A stretch of 64,000 nt of DNA from Arthrobacter sp. zg-Y20 (GTDB taxonomy: Bacteria; Actinomycetota; Actinomycetes; Actinomycetales; Micrococcaceae). Of this stretch, positions 56,166 through 64,000 are shown one piece after another. The translations under genes and the position numbers were made by a program. Under the pieces are notes generated by a model. That model did no database searches, was not told the DNA's origin, and worked only from the letters and a program-made list of their open reading frames with translations. Position 1 is the stretch's first letter, and each line of letters starts with the position of its first letter. The stretch lies in the NCBI RefSeq assembly GCF_030142075.1, contig NZ_CP126241.1, positions 1,736,001-1,800,000 of the forward strand. The letters run 5' to 3'.

Positions 56166-58697
56166 ATGACGCGGGGACAACTAAGGGTATTTCTGGGGGC
56201 GGCGCCCGGCGTGGGGAAAACCTACGCCATGCTCGAGGAAGGGCACCGCCTCCACGGGGAGGGCCGCGACGTCGTTGTGGGACTGGTGGAAACCCACGGC
56301 CGGGCCGGCACAGCCGCCCTGGCCGCGGGGCTGGAAACCATGCCGCGGATCAACGTGCCGCACCGCGGACTGGACCTGGCGGAAATGGATCTGGACGGCC
56401 TGCTGGCCAGGCGCCCCGACTATGCGCTGGTGGATGAACTGGCGCACACGAATGCCCCCGGCCTGAGGCACCAGAAGCGCTGGCAGGATGTTCAGTCGCT
56501 GTTGGACGCAGGGATCAATGTCCTGTCCACGGTGAACATCCAGCACATCGATTCACTCAACGACGTCATTGAGCAGATCACCGGCACCCTGCAGGCCGAA
56601 ACGGTGCCTGATGCCGTGCTGCGCGAGGCGGACCAGGTGGAGCTGGTGGACCTGGCCCCGCAGTCCCTGCGGGGCCGGCTTTCCGAAGGGTGCATTTATC
56701 CGGCCGAACGGGTGGACGCTGCCCTCTCCAACTATTTCCGGCTGGGGAACCTGACGGCGCTGCGCGAGCTGGCCCTGCTGTGGCTGGCGGACGAAGTGGA
56801 TTCGGCGTTGAACCGGTACCGGGCCGAGCACGGCATCAACCGTAAATGGGAGGCGCGGGAGCGTGTGGTGGTGGCCCTGACCGGCGGCCCCGAAGGCCAC
56901 ACCCTGCTGCGCCGCGGTGCACGGATTGCCGCCCGTTCCGCGGGCGGCAAGCTGCTTGCCGTGCACGTTTCCGGGAACGACGGGTTGAGCGGCCCGCAGC
57001 CCGGCGAGCTCGCGGCCCAGCGGGCGCTGGTGGAAAAGCTGGGCGGCAGTTTCCACCAGGTGGTGGGCAATGACATTCCGCAGGCCCTGGTGGACTTTGC
57101 CCGCGGGGTCAACGCCACGCAGCTGGTGATCGGCGTCAGCCGCCGGCCCCGGATTGCCGCCCTGCTGTCCGGTCCGGGGATCGGGGCGACGGTCATCCGC
57201 GAGTCGGGCGACATTGATGTGCACATGGTCTCCCATTCGGCCGCTGCCAGGACCCTGGTGCTGCCGCACCTGGGCAGCGCCCTCTCGATGCGCCGGCGCC
57301 TGCTGGGCTTCGCCTTCGCGCTGGTGGGCGGTCCGCTGCTCACCGCCGCCCTGGTGGCCGCCCAAAGCGCGGAAACCATTACCGGCGACGTCCTGAGCTA
57401 CCAGCTGCTGGTGATCCTTGTGGCCCTGGTCGGCGGTATCTGGCCCGCATTGTTCGCCGCGCTGCTCTCGGGCCTCACCCTGGACTTCTTCTTCATCTCA
57501 CCGCTCTACACCGTGACGGTGGCCACGCCGTCGCACATGCTGGCGCTGGGACTCTATGTGGTCAATGCGATGCTGGTCAGCTACGTGGTGGACGCTGCGG
57601 CGCGGCGCGCGCGCACCGCCCGGCGCTCCGCCTCGGAATCAGAGCTGCTCGCATCCGTGGCAGGCAGCGTGCTGCGCGGCGAGGACGCCCTGGCAGCATT
57701 GGTGGGACGCACCCGGGAGGCGTTCAATGTCAGCGCGGCCCGGCTGCGGGTGGACGGAGCGGATCTGTACTCCGACGGCGACTGGCCGGACAAGGCCGAA
57801 CCCGAAGACCCTGCGTTCACCCGCCTGCCGGTAGGGGAGAACGGCTTCCTGGACCTCTGGGGCCGTGAACTGGCTGCCTCAGACCGCCGGCTGCTGGCGG
57901 TCATCACCGCGCAGCTGGAGGCAGCACTGGAGCACCGGGAACTGACCGAAACCGCGCGCGGCCTCGGCTCGCTGGCCGAAGCCGACAAGGTCCGCACGGC
58001 CCTGCTGGCCGCCGTCGGGCATGACCTGCGCCGGCCGCTGACTGCCGCCACTGCTGCCGTCACGGGCCTGCGCGCTACCGACGTCACCTGGTCCGAACAG
58101 GACCGGAACGAGCTGCTGGCCACGGCGGAAGAGTCCCTTGCCTCGCTGTCCGGCCTGGTGACGAGCCTGCTGGACGTCAGCCGGCTCCAGGCCGGGGTGG
58201 TGGGCGTGAGCCTGGCACCGGTGGACGTGGCCGACGCGGTACTGCCGGCACTGGAGGAGCTGGAACTGGGCCCCGCCGAAGTCGAGCTGGAAATTCCCTC
58301 CGTCCAGCGCACCGTCACAGCTGACCCGGTGCTGCTGCAGCGGGTGCTGGTGAACCTGCTGGCAAATGCAATGCGTTTCAGTCCGGAGGGCAGCAAGACG
58401 GTGCTGTCCGTCAGCGAGTTTGCCGGCCGGGTGGAAATCCGCGTCATAGACTCGGGTCCCGGTGTTCCCGAACAGCGGAAGGGGGAAATATTTGTTCCCT
58501 TCCAGCGGCTGGGGGACACGGATAACTCCACCGGACTGGGGCTTGGCCTGGCACTGGCAAAAGGATTTACGGAAGGAATGGGCGGAACACTGGAAACCGA
58601 AGACACCCCCGGCGGCGGGCTGACCATGGTCCTCTCGCTGCCGGCTGCAGCACGGGTTTCCATCCCGGGACGGTCCAATCGGGCGGTGGCGGGATGA
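56166..58697 (+). CDS. kdpD: Sensor histidine kinase KdpD
   Basis: 843 residues. The N-terminal KdpD domain (about 1-210) has the Walker-A-like GAAPGVGKT (11-19) and VDELAHTNAPG. A USP-like domain follows (about 225-360), then four membrane helices (about 375-490: FALVGGPLLTAALVAAQ, LLVILVALVGGIWPALFAALLSG, LYVVNAMLVSYVVDAA). A GAF-like region precedes the kinase core: His619 in AAVGHDLRRPLTAA, N box VLVNLLANAMRFSPEG, and G boxes IRVIDSGPGVPEQRKG and STGLGLGLALAKG. Full-length. It responds to low K+ or osmotic stress and phosphorylates KdpE. kdpE overlaps by ATGA. Confidence 0.96.
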   Translation: MTRGQLRVFLGAAPGVGKTYAMLEEGHRLHGEGRDVVVGLVETHGRAGTAALAAGLETMPRINVPHRGLDLAEMDLDGLLARRPDYALVDELAHTNAPGLRHQKRWQDVQSLLDAGINVLSTVNIQHIDSLNDVIEQITGTLQAETVPDAVLREADQVELVDLAPQSLRGRLSEGCIYPAERVDAALSNYFRLGNLTALRELALLWLADEVDSALNRYRAEHGINRKWEARERVVVALTGGPEGHTLLRRGARIAARSAGGKLLAVHVSGNDGLSGPQPGELAAQRALVEKLGGSFHQVVGNDIPQALVDFARGVNATQLVIGVSRRPRIAALLSGPGIGATVIRESGDIDVHMVSHSAAARTLVLPHLGSALSMRRRLLGFAFALVGGPLLTAALVAAQSAETITGDVLSYQLLVILVALVGGIWPALFAALLSGLTLDFFFISPLYTVTVATPSHMLALGLYVVNAMLVSYVVDAAARRARTARRSASESELLASVAGSVLRGEDALAALVGRTREAFNVSAARLRVDGADLYSDGDWPDKAEPEDPAFTRLPVGENGFLDLWGRELAASDRRLLAVITAQLEAALEHRELTETARGLGSLAEADKVRTALLAAVGHDLRRPLTAATAAVTGLRATDVTWSEQDRNELLATAEESLASLSGLVTSLLDVSRLQAGVVGVSLAPVDVADAVLPALEELELGPAEVELEIPSVQRTVTADPVLLQRVLVNLLANAMRFSPEGSKTVLSVSEFAGRVEIRVIDSGPGVPEQRKGEIFVPFQRLGDTDNSTGLGLGLALAKGFTEGMGGTLETEDTPGGGLTMVLSLPAAARVSIPGRSNRAVAG

Positions 58698-59368
58698 AGA
58701 TTCTGATAGCGGACGACGACGTCCAGATCCTGCGCGCCCTGCGCATCACCCTCGGCGCGTACGGGTACGAGGTAGTGACGGCTGAAAGCGGCAGCGCTGC
58801 CATCCGGAAGGCGGTGGACACGCATCCGGACCTGCTGGTCCTGGACCTGGGAATGCCCGGGCTCAGCGGGATGGACGTTATTGAAGCGGTCCGCGGGTGG
58901 AGTGCGGTGCCCATCCTGGTGGTGTCAGGCCGGGTGGACCCGGCAGACAAAGTCCGCGCCCTGGACCTGGGGGCTGACGACTATGTGACCAAGCCGTTTT
59001 CCACCGAGGAGCTGCTGGCCCGGATCCGTGCCCTGTCCCGCCGGGTGCCGGCCGCCGCCGGGCCCAGCGAGATCACGTTCGGCGCGGTCCGCGTGGACCT
59101 GGCCGCCCGGCGGATCGCCCGCCTCAAGGACGGCGCCGACGTCCGGCTGACGCCTACCGAGTGGCGCTTCCTCTCAGAACTGCTGGCCCATCCCGGGATG
59201 CTGGTGACCCAGCAGACCCTGCTGCACAACGTGTGGGGTCCCGGAACAACGGACTCCGGCTACCTGCGCCTGTACATCGGCCAGCTGCGGCGGAAGCTGG
59301 AGGCCGATCCGGCCAGTCCCGCCCACCTGCTGACCGAACACGGCATGGGATACCGGTTTGTGCCCTGA
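58694..59368 (+). CDS. kdpE: Response regulator KdpE
   Basis: A 224-residue OmpR/PhoB-type regulator. Receiver domain residues 1-115: acidic pocket ADDD (6-9), phosphoryl acceptor Asp51 in LLVLDLGMPG, Thr/Ser and Lys101-type DYVTKPF. Winged-helix output domain about 127-222: LTPTEWRFLSELLAHPGMLVTQQTLLHNVWG and YLRLYIGQLRRKLE. It activates the kdpFABC operon when phosphorylated by KdpD. ATG 58694 overlaps the kdpD stop. A strong terminator follows 63 bp later. Confidence 0.96.
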   Translation: MKILIADDDVQILRALRITLGAYGYEVVTAESGSAAIRKAVDTHPDLLVLDLGMPGLSGMDVIEAVRGWSAVPILVVSGRVDPADKVRALDLGADDYVTKPFSTEELLARIRALSRRVPAAAGPSEITFGAVRVDLAARRIARLKDGADVRLTPTEWRFLSELLAHPGMLVTQQTLLHNVWGPGTTDSGYLRLYIGQLRRKLEADPASPAHLLTEHGMGYRFVP

Positions 59369-59430
59369 CGGCCCGCTCCGGTCCGCGGGATTCAAAAGGG
59401 CCTGGGCAGATAACGTCAAGGACACTTAAC

Positions 59431-59471
59431 AACAGAGCGTCCGTTCCCGGGAAGGGAACGGACGCTCTGTT
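59431..59471. terminator. Strong bidirectional terminator after kdpE
   Basis: A perfect 18-bp stem (59431-59448 with 59454-59471) with a 5-nt GGGAA loop. On the plus strand it is followed by TTTGG and on the minus strand it is followed by a T-poor segment, so it is best for the kdp transcript but may also stop the convergent LysM/NlpC gene. Confidence 0.9.
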
Positions 59472-59519
59472 TGGTCAGCGGACTAACGCCTGCCGGCCGT
59501 GCGATAGGGCGGTGAAGCC

Positions 59520-60428
59520 TTATGCGCGGTAGAACACGGGGCCGGAGCCGACGTTGACGGACTGGACTACGGTCTGGTTGCCGTTCCAGCCGCTGTGGAT
59601 GGCTTCGCCGTTGCCTACGTAGATGGCAATGTGGGCCAGGCCCATGCCGCCGTCGGCGTAGTAGACCATGTCGCCGGGCTCCGGGGTGGAGACCTGGGTG
59701 CCGTATGCCGCCAGCTGGGCGGGAGCAAGGTCGCCTACGGAGTGGCCGGCGGCGCGGAGCGCAACCTCAACCAGCACGGTGCAGTCCTGGGCTGCGCCCA
59801 GCTGCGAGTAGGCCGAGGCCAGCATGATGGCGTTGGTGCCGCCCACCGGTGCAGCGGCCGGAGCCGGAGTCACGGAGGTGGCCTGCGTGCTGATCACGCC
59901 GGTGTTGGCGGCAGCGGCCTGGACCGGAGCGGCGTACGCCTCGGTGGAGTAGGACGCGGCAGCGTAGCTGAGCTCGGGGGCAGCAGCAGCGCCGTCACCG
60001 GACAAGGTCACAACGTCACCGGGGTAGATGACGGAGGCCATGGACAGGCCGTTGAGGGAGAGGATGTTCTCCAGGCTCGTACCGTAGGTGCTGGCGATGG
60101 CACCGAGGGTGTCACCGGCAACTACGGTGTGGGTGGAAGCGGCAGCCGGAGCGGCCACGGGAGCAGCCTCAACTACGGGGGCGGCAGCCGGAGCAGCCGG
60201 AGCAACCGGTGCGGCGGGTGCCGTGGTCTGGGTGGGTGTGTAGTTGTCGTTGGAGACAACGCCGGCGGAGGCCGGTGCTGCCATGCCGAGCATCAGGCCC
60301 GAACCTGCGGCGACAACGGCTGCGGTGCTGCCGATAGTCCGTCCGCGGGTAGCGGTGGCCAGTGAGATGGTGGACCAAACGCCGGTGGTCTCGGCGCGGT
60401 GGCGTCCCTGGGACTTGTTGAAAGACAT
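59520..60428 (-). CDS. Secreted LysM + NlpC/P60 peptidoglycan hydrolase
   Basis: A 302-residue exported protein. N-terminal export signal (residues about 27-56, TIGSTAAVVAAGSGLMLGMAAPASAG), Ala/Pro-rich linker, LysM domain at about 97-143 (THTVVAGDTLGAIASTYGTSLENILSLNGL then VIYPGDVVTL), a second Ala-rich linker, and NlpC/P60 at about 190-302 with catalytic Cys in AQDCTVLVEVAL and His in GLAHIAIYVGNG. NlpC/P60 enzymes cleave D-Glu-diaminoacyl bonds in stem peptides. ATG 60428 has AGAGG 8 bases upstream, directly behind a c-di-AMP riboswitch. Similar to Rpf/NlpC genes under ydaO control in other actinobacteria. Confidence 0.92.
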   Translation of the reverse strand: MSFNKSQGRHRAETTGVWSTISLATATRGRTIGSTAAVVAAGSGLMLGMAAPASAGVVSNDNYTPTQTTAPAAPVAPAAPAAAPVVEAAPVAAPAAASTHTVVAGDTLGAIASTYGTSLENILSLNGLSMASVIYPGDVVTLSGDGAAAAPELSYAAASYSTEAYAAPVQAAAANTGVISTQATSVTPAPAAAPVGGTNAIMLASAYSQLGAAQDCTVLVEVALRAAGHSVGDLAPAQLAAYGTQVSTPEPGDMVYYADGGMGLAHIAIYVGNGEAIHSGWNGNQTVVQSVNVGSGPVFYRA

Positions 60429-60446
60429 GTAGATAACCTCTCCCGA

Positions 60447-60609
60447 TACCTGCGAGGTGAGCTGTCGGATGCGGATGGGAGTCACCCGGCCGACCGGATT
60501 GAATCCGGTTTGGCTTAACCCCAAGGATTCAAGGAACCCGTAATTGGTTCCCCCGCCTCTGCCGTGGTGTTGCGTTCTGTGGACCCCGGACCAGCGGCAG
60601 AGCTAGGTA
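60447..60609 (-). ncRNA. ydaO/yuaA-type c-di-AMP riboswitch in the LysM/NlpC leader
   Basis: On the minus strand, the 163-nt leader shows the conserved ydaO elements in order: outer stem strands UACCU/AGGUA; a long hairpin CUCUGCCG/CGGCAGAG; GCGGGGGAACCA (60545-60556 plus-strand span); CUUGGGGUUAAGCC; a variable hairpin ACCGGAUU/AAUCCGGU; and the 3' block GGGUGACUCC, CCGACAGCUCACCUCGCAGG. This is the class that binds cyclic di-AMP and usually lowers expression at high ligand. It ends about 18 nt before the ATG. I am confident in the class; the expression mechanism is not evident, as no separate terminator is seen. Confidence 0.9.
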
Positions 60610-61017
60610 ACAAGCCCGGGGGAGCCGCATCAGAAAGCGGCATGCGTTCAACCATACGAGACGGTTACGGTTGGATAACCATTTAGTGAGCAGCTTCTCT
60701 GGAGGGTGTGAGTGGCGCCGCTGTGTGCTACGCGCAGGTATTTACTTTGCTCCTGTTTAGTCACTCTGGCACCGGAAATTTCGGGCCGTTCCGTCTCGGT
60801 CCGGCTGCTGCGGGGCCGCATCCGGGTGGCGGTGCGCCCGGGAAGTGATACATGTGTGGTTCCTGATGCCCCTGATGGCTTTTCCGCTACCCCGCAGTCC
60901 TGTGGCCTTCGTCGCTTTTTCCTTCCGCAGCAGCCCGGGCGCCCGTGTCCGCGCGTAAGATCGTTAGGTCGCCTTCCAATCGGTGGCGGCGCGTATCGGA
61001 GAAAACAGGAGAACGCA
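60610..61017. other. Upstream region of riboswitch and of the MFS gene, no gene seen
   Basis: It contains the promoter of the riboswitch transcript (possible minus-strand -10 TATGGT at 60651-60656) and an 11-bp-spaced direct repeat just before it. The rest, to the MFS start, holds no clear gene; TAAGAT (60956-60961) is a possible plus-strand -10 for the MFS gene, with no good -35. Confidence 0.4.
60653..60679 (-). promoter_or_regulatory. 11-bp direct repeat at the wall-hydrolase promoter (possible MtrA-type site)
   Basis: On the minus strand, GTTAT (60675-60679), GTAAC (60664-60668) and GTATG (60653-60657) are spaced exactly 11 bp. GTNAC with 6-bp spacing is the described MtrA motif in actinobacteria, and MtrA controls cell-wall hydrolases. 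Only the middle copy is perfect, and the third overlaps the -10-like TATGGT. Confidence 0.35.
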
Positions 61018-62238
61018 GTGGCTGGCAGCGGTCAGAAATTATGGACCAAGGGATTTGTGCTGGCGATCATCACCAATCTGTTCCTCTCAATGGTGTTCTA
61101 CCTGCTGATGACCAGCATGGCCCTGTATGCCGTTGAGGAATTCGCGGCCTCGGACAGCGCCGGCGGCTTCGCATCCGGTTCCTTTGTTATCGGCGCCCTG
61201 CTGGCCCGGGTTTTCGCGGGCAAGTTCCTCGACTTTGTCGGACGGCGCCGGCTGCTGATTGTCAGCCTGGCCGTCTTCGTTGTGGCGGCGCTCCTGTACA
61301 TCCCGGCGGGCAGCCTGGCCCTGCTGCTTACCGTGCGGATCATCCACGGTGCAGCGTTCGGCGCGGCCAGCACGAGCCTTTCCGCGTCCGTGATGGGGCT
61401 AATCCCGATCAACCGGCGCGGGGAAGGCACCGGCTACTTCGGCATTTCGACCACACTGGCCACCGCCGTCGGGCCGTTCCTCGCCGTCATGCTGGTGGAT
61501 TCGGTGAGTTACCGCGCCCTCTTCCTGGTCACCACCGCCTGCGCCGCGGTCGCACTTGTCCTGTCCCTGGTGCTGCGCCTGCCCGAGCGCACGCCCACGC
61601 CGGAGGAACAGAAGAACAAGTGGCGGATGCACCTGACGGACATCATTGATCCCGGAGCCTTGTCCATTGCCTCCGTAATGTTCATAGCCGGCGCCGCCTA
61701 CGCGGGGGTCCTGTCCTTCCTGAACTCCTACGCCCAGTCCGAGGGCCTGGTCCTCGGTGCCAGCCTCTTCTTTGTGGTCTATGCCGCGGTGGTGCTGGTG
61801 TCCCGGCTCTTTGTGGGACGCATCCAGGACCGCCACGGCGACAATGCCGTGATTTACCCGACGCTGGTGTCCTTCGCCGCCGGCCTGGCCCTGCTGGCCT
61901 ACGCACCCAACAACGCCGTTCTGGCCGTGGCCGGGATCTTCCTGGGCTTCGGATTCGGCGCCCTGATGCCGTGCGCCCAGGCGATCGCCGTCAGCATGGC
62001 ACCGGCGCACCGGATCGGGCTGGCCACCTCCACGTTCTTCATCCTCATGGACGCTGGCATTGGCGTGGGGCCGCTGCTGCTGGGCATGCTCCTGCCGGTT
62101 ACCGGGTACCACGGAATGTACTGGGTGCTGGCCGCCGTGGTGCTGGCATCCACGGTGCTGTACCACTTTGTGCACGGCCGCAAGAATGTCCGCCCCGGCA
62201 CACCGGTGGATCCCAAGCTGGGCGTTCCTGCCGCCTGA
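61018..62238 (+). CDS. MFS transporter (12 TM)
   Basis: A 406-residue major-facilitator protein with twelve predicted helices. Motif A is FAGKFLDFVGRRRLL (helix 2-3 loop), and GTGYFGISTTLATAVGPFLAVMLVD shows the motif-C-like antiporter pattern in helix 5. The central loop (RLPERTPTPEEQKNKW) and the second half (RLFVGRIQDRHGDNA, a second motif A) are typical DHA1-type. GTG 61018 has AGGAG 6 bases upstream; upstream in-frame sequence is implausible. The substrate is unknown. Confidence 0.85.
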   Translation: MAGSGQKLWTKGFVLAIITNLFLSMVFYLLMTSMALYAVEEFAASDSAGGFASGSFVIGALLARVFAGKFLDFVGRRRLLIVSLAVFVVAALLYIPAGSLALLLTVRIIHGAAFGAASTSLSASVMGLIPINRRGEGTGYFGISTTLATAVGPFLAVMLVDSVSYRALFLVTTACAAVALVLSLVLRLPERTPTPEEQKNKWRMHLTDIIDPGALSIASVMFIAGAAYAGVLSFLNSYAQSEGLVLGASLFFVVYAAVVLVSRLFVGRIQDRHGDNAVIYPTLVSFAAGLALLAYAPNNAVLAVAGIFLGFGFGALMPCAQAIAVSMAPAHRIGLATSTFFILMDAGIGVGPLLLGMLLPVTGYHGMYWVLAAVVLASTVLYHFVHGRKNVRPGTPVDPKLGVPAA

Positions 62239-62284
62239 CACGGTAACCTCGTGGATCACAGGTCCTTAGAGGGGAAGCAGGCCC

Positions 62285-63307
62285 ATGGCACGTGAGGAAA
62301 CCACCCTGACCGTTCCCGGTCCGGAAGGGGAGCGGCAGGTCCGCATCTCCAGTCCGGGGCGGGTGCTCTGGCCCAAGCCGGGTATCACCAAACTCGACCT
62401 GGCCCGTTACATGGCCGAGGTGGGCGAGGCCTTCATCCGCGCCAACGGCGACCGGCCGGTGTCGCTGGAACGCTTTCCGGAAGGCATCGGCGGCGAAGTC
62501 TTCTTCTCCAAGAACCCGCCGCGCGGCATGCCGGACTGGATGCGAGGGGTCACCGTGAAGTACCCCAGCGCCCGGTCCCATCCGCAGGTGGTGCTGGACG
62601 AGCCGGCCGCCGCCGTCTGGGCCGTGCAGATGAACACCGTGGTGTTCCATCCGTGGCCGTCCCGGGCGGAAGACACGGACAACCCGGACCAGCTGCGCAT
62701 AGACCTGGACCCGCAGCCGGGAACCGATTTCAACGACGCCGTCCGCCCGGCCCAAGAGCTGCGCACCATCCTGGCCGAGGCCGGCCTGGAGGCATTCATC
62801 AAGACCTCGGGCAACCGCGGCATCCACCTCTTCGCCCCGATCCGGCCCGAGCATGAGTTCCTGGAGGTGCGGCACGCGGTGATCGCCGCGGCCCGGGAGG
62901 TGGAGCGCCGGATGCCGGAGCAGGTGACGACGGCGTGGTGGAAGGAGGAGCGCGGAGAGCGCGTTTTCGTGGACTTCAACCAGGCCAACCGGGACCGCAC
63001 CATGGCAGGTGCCTACAGTCCGCGGGCCTTGCCGGATGCACCGGTTTCCTGCCCGATTACCTGGGACGAACTGGAGCACGTGCATCCGGCGGACTTCACC
63101 ATCGCCACCATTCCGGAACGGCTGCGCACGGTAGGAGACCCGTGGGCGGACATGTACCGGAACCCGGGATCCATCGACGTCCTGCTCCAATGGTGGGAAC
63201 GGGATGTGTCCAACGGGCTGGGCGAGCTGCCGTTCCCGCCGGACTATCCCAAAATGCCCGGTGAGCCGCCCCGGGTGCAGCCCAGCCGGGCACGCCGGAA
63301 GGATTAG
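62285..63307 (+). CDS. LigD-type polymerase/primase domain protein (PolDom, AEP)
   Basis: A 340-residue stand-alone polymerase domain of the LigD family. Key motifs: SSPGRVLWPKPGITKLDLARYM, ERFPEGIGGEVFFSKNPPRGMPDW, the DxD pair in LRIDLDPQPGTDF, SGNRGIHLFAPI (SGxRGxH) and VFVDFNQANRDRTMAGAYSPRA with the third catalytic Asp. In non-homologous end joining, these polymerases fill in ends with Ku and a ligase. Here there is no ligase or nuclease domain fused, and no Ku gene in the window. ATG 62285 follows AGGGGAAGCAGGCCC. Its stop overlaps the convergent ABC ATPase stop by 4 bp. Confidence 0.88.
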   Translation: MAREETTLTVPGPEGERQVRISSPGRVLWPKPGITKLDLARYMAEVGEAFIRANGDRPVSLERFPEGIGGEVFFSKNPPRGMPDWMRGVTVKYPSARSHPQVVLDEPAAAVWAVQMNTVVFHPWPSRAEDTDNPDQLRIDLDPQPGTDFNDAVRPAQELRTILAEAGLEAFIKTSGNRGIHLFAPIRPEHEFLEVRHAVIAAAREVERRMPEQVTTAWWKEERGERVFVDFNQANRDRTMAGAYSPRALPDAPVSCPITWDELEHVHPADFTIATIPERLRTVGDPWADMYRNPGSIDVLLQWWERDVSNGLGELPFPPDYPKMPGEPPRVQPSRARRKD

Positions 63308-63999
63308 AGGGACTCCGGGTGGGCGGGAGCACCGAGACGCCCGTCCACCATGCCCGCCACTGCGTCCGTCAACGGGACGAATCCTGTGTCGTGGGTGACC
63401 ATCACGGTGCCCAGCCCGAATTCCCGGGTCACTTTCACCAGGAGCTGCACGATCGATTCGGACCGTTGAGTGTCGAGGGCAGCGGTTGGTTCATCCACGA
63501 GCAGCAGCGACGGGCTGCCCATCAGCGCCCGGGCGATGTTCACCCGCTGGCGCTGTCCTCCGGAAAGCTGGTGGGGACGCTTTCCGGCTTCGTGAGCCAG
63601 GCCCACGAGTTCGAGCAGTTCCAACGCGCGCCGTTCCGAAGCCGGACCGGCTTTGCCCCGCAGCCGGTCAGTGATGACCAGCTGCTCCGCGGCGGTCAGT
63701 GAGGCCAGGAGGTTGGGTTGTTGAAAAACAATCCCCACCCCGCTGCGCCGCAGGGCAGTCCGGCCGGCGTCGTTGAGGTCCCCGACGTCGGTTCCCGCTA
63801 CCGTGACGGTCCCGCTGGTGGGGGCGATCAGTGTGGCGGCGACGGCCAGCAGGGAGGACTTTCCCGAGCCGGAGGGTCCGACGAGGGAAAGGATCTGCCC
63901 CCGGGGTACCCGGAGATCGACGTTGTCCAGCGCCTTGAGCGTACCGCCGCCGTCGGGGTACTCCAGCGTGACTGCCTGAAGCTCCAGGGCCGCCGGCGC
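63304..63999 (-). CDS. ABC transporter ATP-binding protein (partial; 5' end outside window)
   Basis: The C-terminal 231 codons of an ABC ATPase entering from the right edge. The visible part starts near the N terminus (ALELQAVTLEYPDGGGTLKALDNVDLRV), then Walker A VGPSGSGKSSLL, Q-loop GIVFQQPNLLASL, signature LSGGQRQRVNIARAL, Walker B LLLVDEPTAALD and H-loop VMVTHD. This is the MacB/LolD-like type that works with an FtsX-like permease, expected beyond the edge. Few N-terminal residues can be missing. The stop overlaps that of the LigD-type gene by 4 bp. Confidence 0.9.
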   Translation of the reverse strand, partial: APAALELQAVTLEYPDGGGTLKALDNVDLRVPRGQILSLVGPSGSGKSSLLAVAATLIAPTSGTVTVAGTDVGDLNDAGRTALRRSGVGIVFQQPNLLASLTAAEQLVITDRLRGKAGPASERRALELLELVGLAHEAGKRPHQLSGGQRQRVNIARALMGSPSLLLVDEPTAALDTQRSESIVQLLVKVTREFGLGTVMVTHDTGFVPLTDAVAGMVDGRLGAPAHPESL

Positions 64000-64000
64000 T

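Noticed and set aside
1-64000. tRNA, rRNA, CRISPR, insertion sequence, integrase or prophage signs
   Set aside because: No T-loop-like tRNA ends, no regularly spaced repeats, no transposase or recombinase motifs were seen on either strand.

Overview
The window is chromosomal DNA from a high-GC actinobacterium. Gene content and protein style fit the Micrococcaceae (Arthrobacter-like): a CarD-type RNA polymerase factor, RNase J, a LysM/NlpC-P60 hydrolase behind an actinobacterial c-di-AMP riboswitch, a DUF222/HNH protein, TipA-like and ECF41-type regulators, many GTG/TTG starts and several leaders with no obvious Shine-Dalgarno. I see no rRNA, tRNA, CRISPR array, transposase, integrase or prophage. 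It reads as ordinary core-plus-accessory chromosome with many small, locally regulated modules.

Layout. 1-7.4 kb: end of a NUDIX hydrolase; a TipA-like MerR regulator with its own 19-bp-spacer promoter; a DUF3533/YhgE-like membrane protein; an XRE-cupin regulator divergent from a thioredoxin-reductase-like flavoprotein across a half-site array; a TetR regulator with a perfect operator in front of a second DUF3533-like protein that is an internal tandem duplication. 7.5-12.6 kb: a flavoprotein overlapping an ECF41 sigma factor, with an ECF41-type promoter ahead of the pair; an SDR; a PrmC-like methyltransferase; a SorC-family regulator divergent from glpD. 12.7-20.9 kb: glpD, a nitroreductase, a CarD paralogue, HrpB helicase, a FUSC-like membrane protein and a divergent phosphomannose-isomerase-like protein. 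21.3-28.8 kb: Na+/H+ antiporter, small membrane protein, DHA2 efflux pump, acyl-CoA dehydrogenase, SMP-30 protein, TetR regulator (the dehydrogenase and the TetR gene share an operator) and a bile-salt-hydrolase-family enzyme.

28.8-43.7 kb: YqeY, a Fur-family regulator, a GSY-repeat small protein, an ABC-F protein, a second cation/proton antiporter, DUF2071 and SRPBCC genes with overlapping 3' ends, an alkaline phosphatase-GDPD fusion lipoprotein, a Sua5/YciO protein, DUF222/HNH, a peptidase and a glycosyltransferase, a zinc-ribbon protein and RNase J. 44-51.3 kb: a class A PBP, a small winged-helix/Cys protein, a MarR-quinone reductase-DUF6069 cluster, a GH13 enzyme and a TetR-SDR operon. 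51.5-59.4 kb: a complete kdpFABCDE potassium system with an extra 27-codon membrane peptide in front of kdpF. 59.5-64 kb: the riboswitch-controlled LysM/NlpC-P60 hydrolase, an MFS transporter, a stand-alone LigD-type polymerase domain and part of an ABC transporter ATPase.

Physiological links: potassium and sodium handling (Kdp plus two CPA-type antiporters) lies near a c-di-AMP sensor controlling a wall hydrolase, which suggests an osmotic/turgor theme. Most accessory enzymes carry an adjacent one-component regulator and a recognisable palindrome, so much of the window can be read as small switchable modules. All functions are inferred from sequence alone.
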